Assembly: GCA_040382095.1 (NCBI GenBank)
Contig: JBEIGB010000004.1
Coordinates: forward strand, 1 to 64,000
Direction of reading: 5' to 3'
DNA length: 64,000 nt
DNA from: JADJPL01 sp040382095
GTDB lineage: Bacteria > Bacteroidota > Bacteroidia > Chitinophagales > Saprospiraceae
Each line of letters begins with the position of its first letter. Within the stretch, counting starts at the first letter, position 1. This document shows positions 18,232-27,756 of the stretch, one piece after another. Both the position numbers and the translations under genes were made by a program. Under the pieces are notes generated by a model. It was not told the origin of the DNA and did no database searches. It worked only from the letters and a program-made list of their open reading frames with translations.

Positions 18232-19497
18232 ATGGATAAACGGACTTTTCTCAAAAAAATGATTTTCGCGGGCACCGGTGTCCCGGTTTTCCTGCAACAG
18301 CTGGAGCATTGGGTTGGGGAGATTGCGCATCTTTCCCCGGAAGCAGCCGCCCAGGATGAAGATTTCTGGATGCGCGTACGTAGCGGCTACCGCCTCAAAC
18401 CAGACTACATCAACCTGGAAAATGGGTTTTATTGCTTTTTACCCCAGGACATCCTGGAAAACTATATCCACCACATCCGGGAGGTCAATTACCAGGGCTC
18501 GCACTATATGCGTACAGTTCAGTGGGACAATAAGCGCGCGGTCGCGACACAGCTTGCCGGGCTGGTGGGATGTAGCACCGACGAGCTCATCATCACCCGG
18601 AATACGACCGAATCGCTGGACACAGTCATCGGGGGGTTCCCCTGGAAAGCCGGAGACGAAGCAGTGATGGCCGAACAGGACTATTTTTCCATGATCCAAA
18701 TGTTCAAACAACAGGAAATACAGCACGGGGTGGTCAATAAGCTTGTTTCCGTCCCCAACCACCCTCGCTCAGATGCTGAAATAGTGGACGTTTATGCCAA
18801 CGCCATCAACGAACGCACGCGTCTCCTCATGGTCTGCCATATTGTAAATATTACCGGGCAGGTACTTCCCATCAGAAAGATTTGCGATATGGCCCACAGC
18901 AAAGGGGTCGAAGTGATGGTGGATGGTGCCCATGCAATCGCACACCTTAATTTTGCCATCCGCGATCTGAATTGCGATTATTATGGCGCCAGCCTCCATA
19001 AATGGCTGAACGCACCCCTCGGCTCGGGATTGCTGTACGTGAAAAAAGATAAAATTCCGAAAATACGGCCCTTATTTGCAAGTGCTATCGCAGAAAATAC
19101 GGATGTACGCCGCCTGAACCATACCGGTACCCATCCGGTAGCCACCGACCTCGCAATCGGTAACGCCCTCGAATACCATTACAGCCTGGGCCCCGAGCGA
19201 AAAGAAGCCCGCCTGCGATACCTTCAGGAGTACTGGACAAGCCGGGTACGGAATATCCCGAATATCCTCCTGAACACCCCCTCGGATCCCCGGCGTACCT
19301 GCGGGATTGCAAATGTCGGTATAAAAGGGATGAAACCCGGGGACATGGCCGATACCCTTCTGAAAAAATACCGCATCTGGACGGTCGCAATTGATGGCCA
19401 GGGCGTACAGGGATGCCGCATTACGCCAAATATTTATACCACGATACGGGAACTGGATACTTTTGTGAAAGCACTCGAGGAGATGGCAGCCGTTTAA
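18232..19497 (+). CDS. Class V aminotransferase-fold PLP enzyme, probably exported
   Basis: This is a fold-type I PLP enzyme of the class V group (isopenicillin N epimerase/cysteine desulfurase-like). PLP-binding residues are visible: Asp231 and His234 in DGAHAIAH, and the Schiff-base Lys257 in SLHKWLNAPLGSG. The first 20 residues (DKRTFLKKMIFAGTG) resemble a Tat signal with KR in place of RR, so export by Tat is possible but not certain. Substrate cannot be told from sequence; epimerase, desulfurase or lyase are all possible. It is convergent with nadA (16-bp gap) and is transcribed alone. Confidence 0.85.
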   Translation: MDKRTFLKKMIFAGTGVPVFLQQLEHWVGEIAHLSPEAAAQDEDFWMRVRSGYRLKPDYINLENGFYCFLPQDILENYIHHIREVNYQGSHYMRTVQWDNKRAVATQLAGLVGCSTDELIITRNTTESLDTVIGGFPWKAGDEAVMAEQDYFSMIQMFKQQEIQHGVVNKLVSVPNHPRSDAEIVDVYANAINERTRLLMVCHIVNITGQVLPIRKICDMAHSKGVEVMVDGAHAIAHLNFAIRDLNCDYYGASLHKWLNAPLGSGLLYVKKDKIPKIRPLFASAIAENTDVRRLNHTGTHPVATDLAIGNALEYHYSLGPERKEARLRYLQEYWTSRVRNIPNILLNTPSDPRRTCGIANVGIKGMKPGDMADTLLKKYRIWTVAIDGQGVQGCRITPNIYTTIRELDTFVKALEEMAAV

Positions 19498-19513
19498 TGC
19501 CGGTGACCACTAC

Positions 19514-20527
19514 CTAATCCTTCACCAGGCCAGCCTGCGCGGAAATTTCCAGCATGCGGTCAATGCACACCCTGCCTTTTTCGATAACCCATTCCGGAAG
19601 GATAATTTCCGGGAGTTCGTACTTCAGGCAGCGATATAGCTTTTCAAGGGTGTTAAGGCGCATGTGAGGGCATTCGTTGCAGGCACAGGAATTGTCGGGT
19701 GGCGCCGGAATGAATACCTTGTCGGGCGAGGCTTTTTCCATTTGGTGGATAATGCCCGCTTCTGTCGCTACGATAAATTCCCTGGCTTCACTGTTAATCG
19801 TAAAATTCAGCAGGCCGGTAGTGGAACCGATAAAAGCGGCTTTTTCGAGGATATGGGCTTCGCATTCCGGGTGGGCAATGAGCAATGCGTTGGGGTGGCG
19901 CAGCATCAGCTTTGTGATTTTTTCTGCAGAAAAAATCTCGTGTACCATGCAGGAACCGTTCCAGAGGACCATCTCACGTCCGGTTTTCTTATTCAGATAA
20001 GCGCCGAGGTTTTTGTCCGGTGCGAAAATGATAGGTTTATCGGCCGGGATACTGTTGATGATATGCATAGCATTGGTAGAGGTGCAGCAAATGTCGGTCA
20101 TTGTCTTTAGTTCTGCAGTGCAGTTGACATAGCTCACCACGACGTGGTCGGGATACTGTTCCTTAAATTTCCTGAATAGCGGAGCGGGAGCAGAATCTGC
20201 CAGAGAGCAGCCTGCTTTCAGGTCCGGAAGGAGTACTTTTTTATGGGGAGAGAGCATTTTTGCCGTTTCGGCCATGAAATGCACACCTGCAAAGACGATG
20301 ATATCGGCCTCGGTCCTGGCGGCTTTTTGGGAAAGGCCAAGGCTATCCCCGATATAATCAGCAATATCCTGAATATCCGGCTCCTGGTAGTAATGGGCCA
20401 GGATGACGGCATTTTTTTCTTTTTTAAGTTTTTGAATTTCCTCAAACAGATCTAAAGTGGGGTCAATATCCACGTCCAGATACCCCTTTTCTTCCAGATG
20501 CTGGACGGCAGATGAAAGGCTTTCCAT
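19514..20527 (-). CDS. nadA: Quinolinate synthase
   Basis: NadA condenses iminoaspartate with dihydroxyacetone phosphate to quinolinate in de novo NAD synthesis. The [4Fe-4S] cysteines are in LPDLKAGCSLAD, in one of the Cys-rich central motifs, and in the C-terminal CACNECPHM. Other landmarks are ILAHYYQEPDIQDIADYIGDSL and VHFMAETAKML. The frame is open to an ATG at 20578; the ATG at 20527 (MESLSSAVQHLEEKGYLDVDIDP) gives 337 residues and the usual N-terminus, so it is preferred. nadB and nadC are not in the window. The RsmI-like gene is 100 bp upstream on the same strand. Confidence 0.95.
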   Translation of the reverse strand: MESLSSAVQHLEEKGYLDVDIDPTLDLFEEIQKLKKEKNAVILAHYYQEPDIQDIADYIGDSLGLSQKAARTEADIIVFAGVHFMAETAKMLSPHKKVLLPDLKAGCSLADSAPAPLFRKFKEQYPDHVVVSYVNCTAELKTMTDICCTSTNAMHIINSIPADKPIIFAPDKNLGAYLNKKTGREMVLWNGSCMVHEIFSAEKITKLMLRHPNALLIAHPECEAHILEKAAFIGSTTGLLNFTINSEAREFIVATEAGIIHQMEKASPDKVFIPAPPDNSCACNECPHMRLNTLEKLYRCLKYELPEIILPEWVIEKGRVCIDRMLEISAQAGLVKD

Positions 20528-20626
20528 AATTATAAGGCGTTGTTGAGTCAAAAGATGGCAGATATTTACTAAAATCATACCCTTCGCCTTTTACAAACAC
20601 AGGAAGATAAAAAAAGTTACAGCGGT

Positions 20627-21346
20627 TCACGTTGCAGCTTCAAGAAGAAAAACCGTCGGCTGCCTGGAGAGTTGTGGGATGTCGCCCTGGCGCTTCCATT
20701 CGGCAACCGGCAAAGTCCGGATAAACTGCCCTGGTAGTGTGAGGTTAGCGGCGATACAGAGACGGGTAGAGGGCGACAGGGTATGGAGCAGGCTTTGCAA
20801 TAGGGCTTCGTTGCGATACGGGGTTTCGATGAATATCTGGGTAGCTCTTTCTCTTGCAGACTGCTGTTCGAGTTGTTTAATCCGACGGAGGAGGTCAGGT
20901 TTTTTGGCCGGCAGATAGCCCAGGAAAGTAAAATGCTGCCCGTTGAGCCCGGAAGCCATTAGCGCAAGGAAGATTGCAGAAGGTCCGGTGAGGGGGACGA
21001 CCTCCACCCCCTTTTGGTGGGCGAGTGCGATAAGCGGGCTACCGGGGTCGGCAATCCCCGGGCACCCTGCTTCTGAAAGGAGCCCGGCACTTTGTCCGCT
21101 CAACAGGGGTGCCAGCAAGGAAGGGATATCCGTTGAAGGGGTATGCTCGTTGAGTTCCCGGAATTCCAGTACCTGGAGCGGCCGTGGAAACCCGATGGCT
21201 TTGAGAAATGCCCTGGCCGTCTTTCCACGCTCCACGATGAAATAATCGAGCGCAAAGACGATTTCCAGTAAATGTGCCGATAGGGTATAAGTGCCGCCTT
21301 CACCGAGCGGGGAAGGGATAACGTACAAAATTCCCTTTTTTTCCAT
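20627..21346 (-). CDS. RsmI-like SAM-dependent methyltransferase (tetrapyrrole methylase fold)
   Basis: The 239-residue product has the N-terminal GILYVIPSPLGEGG, the SEAGCPGIADPGSPLI motif, and PLTGPSAIFLALMASGL, all typical of the RsmI branch of the tetrapyrrole methylase superfamily. RsmI adds the 2'-O-methyl group to 16S rRNA C1402. The Bacteroidota carry a shorter, diverged relative like this one, sometimes next to a true rsmI, so the exact target is uncertain. It follows the DUF5682 gene by 86 bp on the same strand. Confidence 0.85.
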   Translation of the reverse strand: MEKKGILYVIPSPLGEGGTYTLSAHLLEIVFALDYFIVERGKTARAFLKAIGFPRPLQVLEFRELNEHTPSTDIPSLLAPLLSGQSAGLLSEAGCPGIADPGSPLIALAHQKGVEVVPLTGPSAIFLALMASGLNGQHFTFLGYLPAKKPDLLRRIKQLEQQSARERATQIFIETPYRNEALLQSLLHTLSPSTRLCIAANLTLPGQFIRTLPVAEWKRQGDIPQLSRQPTVFLLEAAT

Positions 21347-21432
21347 AGGTTATTTATTCTTTAATCCAAAAGTAAGCAGCTTATCGGGAAAATGGATAGG
21401 TTTCGCCCTTGCGGAGGCTTGCTGACCAGTTT

Positions 21433-23694
21433 TTATTCTACATCCAGTGCGAGCAGCAGCTTTAGCACTGGCATAGTTTGCAGGTAATGTGCTTCAACCC
21501 AGGGCGATTGGTCACTGGAGTAGGTCGGGCTTTGTTCCGGGAAGCGGACTTTTTGAAGCAACATCGCACGTTCGGCGTAGGAGAAACGGGAAAAGGTACG
21601 CCGCAGTACCGGGAGCATTTCCCTGAACCCTTCTTCGGGTACTGTAGTAACCCAGCGGTCGAGGATACTCCACAGGGTTGGGGTATGTAGCAGCAAATGA
21701 ATATTACCAAATAGGAAGCCTTCCAGCCAGAACGCACCTTTAAGGGCGTTCTCAGGTCTTGAAAGCAGGGCCTGGAGGCAGGCAAGGGCAGGACTTTCCG
21801 GCCATATTCCCCGATCCAGCAAGATCCGTGCCGACATCCCCGCAAGCAAAGGGGGGATGCCGTCGTCCAGTGCCAGTTGCCGCAGGGCATGATACCAATA
21901 CGACATAATCTCCCCTGAGCCGGGAAAGATTAGTTGTGCGGCCTGGTGGACGGCCTGGAGCGGTTCAAACCATTCTTGTGCAGCTTCTTCGCCCAAAAGA
22001 TGCACGGCATTTGGCAAACCGATACAGATCCTGGGAAAAATTTCTTCTGTCAGCTCCACCACTGGTTTTTTTTCAGTTTTGCGCACATTTCCGTAGCGGA
22101 TGAGTTGTGCGAGCAGTGGAAAAACCCCTGTAAGCAGAAAAATATCGCCACTCTGGGCAGAAAGTACCCGGAGCCGGGCGATTAAAGCCGGATGGGCTTC
22201 GTGCAGGCCTGCCTTGAGGACGTGTTCCAGGAGCCCGATTAAGGCGGGGATATCTTCCAGAGTTCCTCCCTGGTGAAGGACTTTCCTTTGGGCAGCCTCT
22301 TCGATAGTGTTGCCCCAAATCCCGGCCTGGATGACCCGGATCGGGTAGTCGGCCTTCCAATGAAGCTTCCACGCTTCCCGAAAACTGCCCTGGGGGTCGC
22401 CTTTGATGGCGGCGATACTGCCCCAGGGAATGTCGAGCAGGTGAAGACGGTGCAGCAACTGACTGGCGCGAAGGTTGGAAGCCACACGCAAGTCCAGCGC
22501 TTTGTAAATTTTTTCTGCGCCCTGGTATTCGCGGTTAAGACGGGCCGTTTTAACACATTTTTCCAGGTCCTGCTGCAATGGTGTCTGGGTAAAGGATGCG
22601 GGCACTTTTCCCACTTTTGTGCCGACAATCATGCGCTCGCGGATTATCAGAAGGGCTTCTGCGTTGCCGTGGCAAAGTACGCTGATTGCAGCTTCCTGAA
22701 GTTCTTCGATGCTGGGGACACTGCGGCCCCGCAAGGCCGCCAATGCTTCTGCAAGGCGGACGGCCTCCTGGATATGTGCCGGGGAGGTATCCCACTTTTC
22801 CTGCCGGAAAAGACGCGCTGCCCGAACCATCCAATGAACGGCCAGGTCTTCCCTGTGACGGAAAAGCAACTCGTACCAGGCAGGAGAAGCTACCCCCGCG
22901 CCATAACCCGATTGCAGGGCAAGCCGTTCATAGCTCCAGGGGATCCAGGCTGTTTTGACCTTTTCTTTTTTCAGCCCGCGCAATATTGCCTGATCATTTT
23001 TTTCCAATAGCTTTTCTTCGGTTTTCAGCGCAGGGACGTGCCAGGCCCCACATACAACAGCGATTTTTTGATACCCGTCCTTAACGGCCATTCGGATACG
23101 CTGCCGCATCCATGCTTCCCGCAGAAGCGTCTCCCGGCTCTCTTGCCTGGGTAGTTCTTCCCGAAGTGCCGTCATCAATTGAGCGATCGTTAAAAAGACC
23201 GCTCCCGGGTTATCCATTTGCTCGAAAGTATCTTCCCACCAGCGCTCACTATCACTATATCCACTTAAGCCTGCAATCCACTGCAAGGGGTCTTGAATTG
23301 CGTCCAAGGCATCCGGTCCTGAAAATTCCATCCCCGGCTGAAGGGATATCTGGCTTGAAAGCGATCCTGCCAGTTGAACGGCTGCAGGAAGGTCTATGGC
23401 TGCTATGAATATACCGCGTTGCAAGGCAAAGCGCACGGCACAGAGTTCGGGGGAAAATTCCGCAAAAGGCAGGTACACGGCTTTTTCAAAATTTTGCGGG
23501 GCATAGATGAGCAGGGCGATCGGGAGCTGTATTTCCGGGTGCGCCAACTCCTGCAGGGCAGGCCCGGCTTCTTCAGGTGCCTCCACCAGGAGACAGTCTG
23601 GCGCAAACTGCCCAAGGGCGTCCAGGAGGGCATGCGCAGAGCCGGGGCCGTGGTGGCGAATCCCGAATAACCTTATTTCTCCCCTGGGTACCAT
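21433..23694 (-). CDS. DUF5682 family protein
   Basis: The N-terminus IRLFGIRHHGPGSAHALLDALGQFAPDCLLVEAPEEA is the hallmark of DUF5682, a family with an EreA/ChaN-like fold suggested for its N-terminal part. The rest (to residue 753) is largely helical and Leu-rich. In other bacteria DUF5682 genes often sit with a MoxR-type AAA+ ATPase, a VWA protein, SWIM and DUF5691 genes; none is here. It begins 6 nt after the stop of the cyclase gene, so the two are probably co-transcribed. Function is unknown. Confidence 0.8.
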   Translation of the reverse strand: MVPRGEIRLFGIRHHGPGSAHALLDALGQFAPDCLLVEAPEEAGPALQELAHPEIQLPIALLIYAPQNFEKAVYLPFAEFSPELCAVRFALQRGIFIAAIDLPAAVQLAGSLSSQISLQPGMEFSGPDALDAIQDPLQWIAGLSGYSDSERWWEDTFEQMDNPGAVFLTIAQLMTALREELPRQESRETLLREAWMRQRIRMAVKDGYQKIAVVCGAWHVPALKTEEKLLEKNDQAILRGLKKEKVKTAWIPWSYERLALQSGYGAGVASPAWYELLFRHREDLAVHWMVRAARLFRQEKWDTSPAHIQEAVRLAEALAALRGRSVPSIEELQEAAISVLCHGNAEALLIIRERMIVGTKVGKVPASFTQTPLQQDLEKCVKTARLNREYQGAEKIYKALDLRVASNLRASQLLHRLHLLDIPWGSIAAIKGDPQGSFREAWKLHWKADYPIRVIQAGIWGNTIEEAAQRKVLHQGGTLEDIPALIGLLEHVLKAGLHEAHPALIARLRVLSAQSGDIFLLTGVFPLLAQLIRYGNVRKTEKKPVVELTEEIFPRICIGLPNAVHLLGEEAAQEWFEPLQAVHQAAQLIFPGSGEIMSYWYHALRQLALDDGIPPLLAGMSARILLDRGIWPESPALACLQALLSRPENALKGAFWLEGFLFGNIHLLLHTPTLWSILDRWVTTVPEEGFREMLPVLRRTFSRFSYAERAMLLQKVRFPEQSPTYSSDQSPWVEAHYLQTMPVLKLLLALDVE

Positions 23695-23700
23695 TTGTGG

Positions 23701-24318
23701 TCAGGAAAATCTTGCAATTACCCGCAATGGGGCACCGTCGGCTTCAAAAGGGGCAGGCAGGGCAATGATCTCGAAAGACTTGTCCATCGGGACTAATTGC
23801 ATATTGGTCAGGTTTTCCATAATCAACACTGAATGGGAGAGGAGTGCTTTATGCACCAGATAAGGCGTGCGGTCTGGACTGGGGGTATCCAGGCCAATAA
23901 TTTTTACGCCTGCGGCTATCATCCGCCCTGCAAAAGCGAGGGTCAGCTCCGGATAGTCGCGATAGTAAATATCTGTACCGAAATACCCTCCCCAGCCGGT
24001 ATGGATCAGTACGATGGCCCCCGCAGGGATATCGGTCCCTTCCAGAAGGTCCTCGTCTATTGGATTACGGCCTTGCGCATCAATAACACAGCCAGGTCCG
24101 ATGAAATGGGCCACCGGGATTTCGGAGAGCGGTTTCCCCCCGGCAACCATGTGCAGAGGGGCATCAATATGCGTCCCAACGTGCATTCCGGTATGTAGCT
24201 GGGACATATTGTACCCTTCTCTTTCAATGAAGGCCACTTGCCGCCATGCTGGTGGCATATCGCCGGGAAATACTGGCATAGCGGTATGAAAAATCCGGGT
24301 AAGGTCAATAACGTGCAT
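23701..24318 (-). CDS. Cyclase / kynurenine formamidase-like metal hydrolase
   Basis: The HVGTHIDAPLH motif (HxGTHxDxPxH) binds the catalytic metal ions in this family; MPVFPGDMPP near the start and the GLDTPSPD segment also fit. Bacterial relatives hydrolyse N-formylkynurenine (KynB) or similar amides, but many have other roles, so the substrate is open. The frame reaches a GTG at 24402; the ATG at 24318 (MHVIDLTRIFHTAMPVFPGD) gives 205 residues, like KynB, and is preferred. The DUF5682 gene follows after 6 nt. nadA is nearby, but the set does not form a kynurenine pathway. Confidence 0.85.
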   Translation of the reverse strand: MHVIDLTRIFHTAMPVFPGDMPPAWRQVAFIEREGYNMSQLHTGMHVGTHIDAPLHMVAGGKPLSEIPVAHFIGPGCVIDAQGRNPIDEDLLEGTDIPAGAIVLIHTGWGGYFGTDIYYRDYPELTLAFAGRMIAAGVKIIGLDTPSPDRTPYLVHKALLSHSVLIMENLTNMQLVPMDKSFEIIALPAPFEADGAPLRVIARFS

Positions 24319-24402
24319 AAGGAGAGCTTTGGCTTTTTGCATAATAAACATATTGCGGCGGGTCAGTAGGGTACGAGCAGTGAGCTGTTTTTCCCACCAC
24401 AC

Positions 24403-24422
24403 TGACCCATCGCAACAAGTCT
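24403..24422 (+). repeat. Dispersed motif, copy
   Basis: TGACCCATCGCAACAAGTCT in the 120-bp gap between the S9 peptidase stop and the cyclase start. It is identical over CCATCGCAACAAGTCT to the copy at 48229-48251. Confidence 0.6.
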
Positions 24423-24438
24423 AATGGTATTACAGGAA

Positions 24439-26880
24439 TTATGGGCGTACAGCTCCCCCACCCTGTTTGTTTTTTACATATTTATCCATCCAGGCATTCA
24501 TTTCATGTAAGGTGTGGAGGATAGATTCCCTTGCCTGGTAGCCGTGGCTTTCGTGGGGAAGGAAAACCAGTTTTGCCGTAGCGCCATGGCCTTTGAGGGC
24601 ATTATAGAAACGCTCGCTCTGAATGGGGAAAGTACCGGAGTTGTTGTCGGCTTCCCCATGGATGAGCAGGATAGGCTCTTTAATTTTATCTGCATAATTA
24701 AACGGCGACATTTTGTGATAGACGTCGGGGGCTTCCCAATAAGTGCGTTCCTCCTGCTGGAAGCCAAAGGGGGTGAGCGTCCGGTTATATGCCCCGCTGC
24801 GTGCGATACCTGCTGCAAAAAGATCGGTATGGGCCAGCAGGTTGGCCGTCATGAAAGCGCCGTAGGAATGGCCGCCGACGGCGAGGCGTTTGCGGTCGGC
24901 GACGCCCATACCAACGAGTTTATCCACGGCTGCCTCGGCGCTCATCTGAAGTTGTTCGACAAAAGTTTCGTTGGGCTCTTTATCCCCTTCGCCGAGGATG
25001 GGCATTGCAAAATCGTCAAAGACGGCATAGCCCTGGGTCACCCAGAGTAATGGGGAAGAAGTGCCTGGTCGAATGAACTGGAATGGGGAGCCATTAATCT
25101 GGCTGGCAGCATCGGCGGTTTTATATTCTCTTGGGTAAGCCCACATGAATACGGGCAGGGGCCCATCCTTACTCCGGTCGTAACCTGCAGGCAGATAAAG
25201 GGTTCCGCTCAGTTTAAGGCCATCTTTGCGCTCATAGGCTACCATCTCCTTAGTCACCCCTTTGAGGGCTTTATAAGGGTTTTCAAATTGGGTGAGGGGA
25301 GTAAGCTGCCGGGTAGAAAGGTTGCGCAAATAATAATTTGGCGGGGTTTCCCTGGATTCCCTGCTCGTAAGCAAGATGCTTTTTGCGGCATCCAGCATCG
25401 CTAGCGGCATTTCGTAGTAGGGTGCCTCAGACCGCCAAAGGCGCTTTGACTGCCCACTGGCCAGGTCAAATGCGTCCACAAAGGGGCGGTTCCCTTCCGG
25501 AGAAGCACCCATACTGTTCAGAAACAGGGTTTTCCCGTTATTGGCACTCAGGAGAACGCTGCGGCCTGCTGCATTTTGTGTCATCATGAATTGACCGGGA
25601 TCTCCGTAACGGTCTTCGTAAGAGCGGTCGAACAATACGGTGTTCTTTGCCCCGGGCTGTTCGGGGGAAAAGCGGGTAACGACTTCCCTACGGGTACGCC
25701 ACCAACGCTCGGAGGCAATCGCCAGTTGGCCATCTCCCCAGGAGACGCTGCGGAAGCGCAGGCTGAAATCCATCATTGCCTGTGGGGTACCCGTAAAAGG
25801 TGCCGACAGGACATAAAGCCTGTCGCGTACAGTAGCCTCGATACGGGGGTCTCCTTCGTCCTGGGCTTCTACCCAGTAAAGTTCTGCATCTTTATCCGGA
25901 CGCCAACTGATGCTGCGCGGCCCTTTACGCACGGCATCGAAAGCCGTTGGGATATCCTCTGCCAGAGGAAGGTCTGCCAGGTCCGTAACTTTTGCCCCTG
26001 TCTGGTCAAATAATGTGTACGTTACCGGAAAGCTGCTTACGGGCACCAGATAAGAAAAAGGACGCTTGATAAAGGATGCCAGAACGTATTTCCCATCCGG
26101 GGAGGGTTCCATGGAGGCGATCATCCCGGTGGGCCCGAGCGGAATGCCTGCACTGGTCTGAATATCCATCAGCACGAGCTGCGATTGAGCAAAATATTCG
26201 AAGAGGGCTTCGTCATAGCTATCTTTGAGTAAATCCTGGTAAGTCCGCGCAGGCGCGGCCTTGCCTTCGTTGAAGGAGATCGCAGGGCCTGCAGGGGCTT
26301 TGGGTTCTGCAGGGGCCAGTCCCCTGCCTTCCGGTACGGTTTTGATCAGGATATGGCGGCTATCGGAAAGCCAATCGAAGGGACTGCCCAAAACTGCGTT
26401 AAGAATGGGGCCGGTCAGTTGTTTTGCTTGTGCAGATTCGACATTGATCAGCCACAATTCGATCCCGGATGCCGTGGTATGGGAGAACGCCGCAATTTTT
26501 CCATCGGGGGACCAGCTCAGGTTGCCCATCCTGACATTTTGAGGCAGGCCGGCGACCACTTTTGTTTTGCCAGTGCCCGTTTCTATGATCGAAGCGCCGA
26601 TAAAGCCCCCGCTGCGGCTGGGCCCATTACTTGCCGGGTTGATCCGCAGGCCCGCCAGCCGGAGCTCTGGCTGGGCAAGTTCTTCGATGGAGGGCATACT
26701 CGACTGCTGCAGGAGCAAGGCCCATTTGCCGTTTGGCCCAATGCGAAGGGCAGGGGTAGGCGGTACGTCCACCAATTCCATAATTGCTTTTGGTGGCTGC
26801 TGATAGCCCTGGGAAAAAATGGTCCCGGGCAGGGCAAGCAACCCAATCATCATTCCTGTTAAAATCCGCTTTATTGCCAT
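24439..26880 (-). CDS. S9 family (prolyl oligopeptidase-like) peptidase, exported
   Basis: The product has 813 residues. A signal peptide ends near GTIFSQG; a beta-propeller region (about 60-530) includes WSPDG and SPDGKY units; the alpha/beta-hydrolase domain has the nucleophile elbow GGHSYGAFM (Ser672), the acid in HGEADNNSG (Asp745) and the catalytic His in ESHGYQ (His779). It resembles the S9 peptidases often called glutamyl endopeptidase or acylaminoacyl-peptidase in Bacteroidota. It probably degrades peptides in the periplasm. It may be first in a run with the cyclase, DUF5682, RsmI-like and nadA genes, though the gaps suggest more than one promoter. Confidence 0.93.
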   Translation of the reverse strand: MAIKRILTGMMIGLLALPGTIFSQGYQQPPKAIMELVDVPPTPALRIGPNGKWALLLQQSSMPSIEELAQPELRLAGLRINPASNGPSRSGGFIGASIIETGTGKTKVVAGLPQNVRMGNLSWSPDGKIAAFSHTTASGIELWLINVESAQAKQLTGPILNAVLGSPFDWLSDSRHILIKTVPEGRGLAPAEPKAPAGPAISFNEGKAAPARTYQDLLKDSYDEALFEYFAQSQLVLMDIQTSAGIPLGPTGMIASMEPSPDGKYVLASFIKRPFSYLVPVSSFPVTYTLFDQTGAKVTDLADLPLAEDIPTAFDAVRKGPRSISWRPDKDAELYWVEAQDEGDPRIEATVRDRLYVLSAPFTGTPQAMMDFSLRFRSVSWGDGQLAIASERWWRTRREVVTRFSPEQPGAKNTVLFDRSYEDRYGDPGQFMMTQNAAGRSVLLSANNGKTLFLNSMGASPEGNRPFVDAFDLASGQSKRLWRSEAPYYEMPLAMLDAAKSILLTSRESRETPPNYYLRNLSTRQLTPLTQFENPYKALKGVTKEMVAYERKDGLKLSGTLYLPAGYDRSKDGPLPVFMWAYPREYKTADAASQINGSPFQFIRPGTSSPLLWVTQGYAVFDDFAMPILGEGDKEPNETFVEQLQMSAEAAVDKLVGMGVADRKRLAVGGHSYGAFMTANLLAHTDLFAAGIARSGAYNRTLTPFGFQQEERTYWEAPDVYHKMSPFNYADKIKEPILLIHGEADNNSGTFPIQSERFYNALKGHGATAKLVFLPHESHGYQARESILHTLHEMNAWMDKYVKNKQGGGAVRP

Positions 26881-27425
26881 GGTTACTGATTTTGATTTCA
26901 GGGCAGGGTATTCAGGTCGTGAAAAGACATTGCGCCACGGCCATTACTCATCCGTAACGCCGCAGCACTTTTGGCCAAATTACAAAATTGTCCTGTTTGA
27001 AACCGTTGGCAGGGAATTTTTTTTGCTCTATGCGATTTACCCCTTTACCGATTTTAAAAGGGGACACATTTTCCGATGCAAAAATCAGAACAAGTTCGTT
27101 GAAATCCGGAAAAGGAAAAAATACGGAGAAAAGATACCTGTGCTATTGGTTATCACGGATGTCTTCACGCGCTGGCCCTGAAGGGCTATGCTTTATATAA
27201 CGCAGAACACCCGGGGCAGCACAGATTTAAGAGGGGGACGGCAGATGGGAATACAGGGCCTAAACACCGATTATACCGATATACAGGAATCATAAAGTAT
27301 AAAAAAAATATTTACAAACCTGTTTATTTCACTTTTTTTAAACAAAAAAATATTACAAATACTTGTTTTTGAGTTCTTTATAATAAAATTAATGTTTTTT
27401 TTATCAACAAATGCTTTTATTAGTC
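26881..27425. other. Intergenic: AT-rich region, no gene seen
   Basis: This stretch holds upstream DNA of the S9 peptidase gene and then a very AT-rich part (about 27300-27425) with runs of A and T. An open frame at 26819-27181 overlaps the peptidase 5' end and looks like chance. I see no tRNA or repeat here. Confidence 0.4.
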
Positions 27426-27457
27426 TTTGCAATGAGGGAAAAGGTGCTGCATCTTTA
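27426..27457 (+). promoter_or_regulatory. Candidate promoter for an intergenic RNA
   Basis: TTTG at 27426-27429 is followed by a 20-nt spacer and CATCTTTA at 27450-27457. This is close to TTTG-N19-21-TAnnTTTG. The predicted start of transcription is near 27463 on the plus strand. Confidence 0.5.
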
Positions 27458-27462
27458 CATCA

Positions 27463-27735
27463 TCAAAGGGAGCAAAAAGATGCTTTCGGAAATTTAAAAA
27501 AAGTTCAGTCCCTCGTTATAGTCCCTTAAACGTATTCATTCGATCCCCCTCTAAAGGTAGGGGTAATCCCAAAAACCACGAAGGTCTCCCTGCCGATGGT
27601 GACATTGGCGGGGAGCACCAAACTAAAAAAAAGTTAGCACCTCCTGCGGGAGGATTTTATAAGAATTAGGTCGTCTTTTTTTCATGAGATTATGATTTGT
27701 TATTGCATGAGGCCCTCGCTGAGGGCTTTTTTTTT
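27463..27735 (+). ncRNA. Candidate structured non-coding RNA A
   Basis: The predicted transcript runs from the promoter at 27426-27457 to the terminator at 27712-27735, with no gene on the same strand to serve. Visible folding includes a 12-bp helix (27586-27597 with 27604-27615, loop GGTGAC), extended by GGT/ACC across a one-base bulge (27583-27619), and a hairpin CCTCC-TGCG-GGAGG (27640-27653). Only very short ORFs occur (for example 13 codons). It does not show the landmarks of tmRNA or RNase P RNA as I know them. A 6S-like RNA is one possibility; the class is unknown to me. Confidence 0.55.
27712..27735 (+). terminator. Rho-independent terminator
   Basis: Stem GCCCTC/GAGGGC with loop GCT, followed by nine T residues (27727-27735), on the plus strand. 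On the minus strand there is no T run, so it does not end the neighbouring minus-strand gene. Confidence 0.8.
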
Positions 27736-27756
27736 GCCCCTATGTGACCTTCCCGT

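Noticed and set aside
26819..27181. 120-residue ORF on the plus strand
   Set aside because: It overlaps the S9 peptidase start, has no recognisable domain and no promoter-like box close by.
27463..27735. Reading candidate RNA A as tmRNA or RNase P RNA
   Set aside because: I do not see the tag-peptide ORF, the tRNA-like ends or the conserved RNase P core in it.
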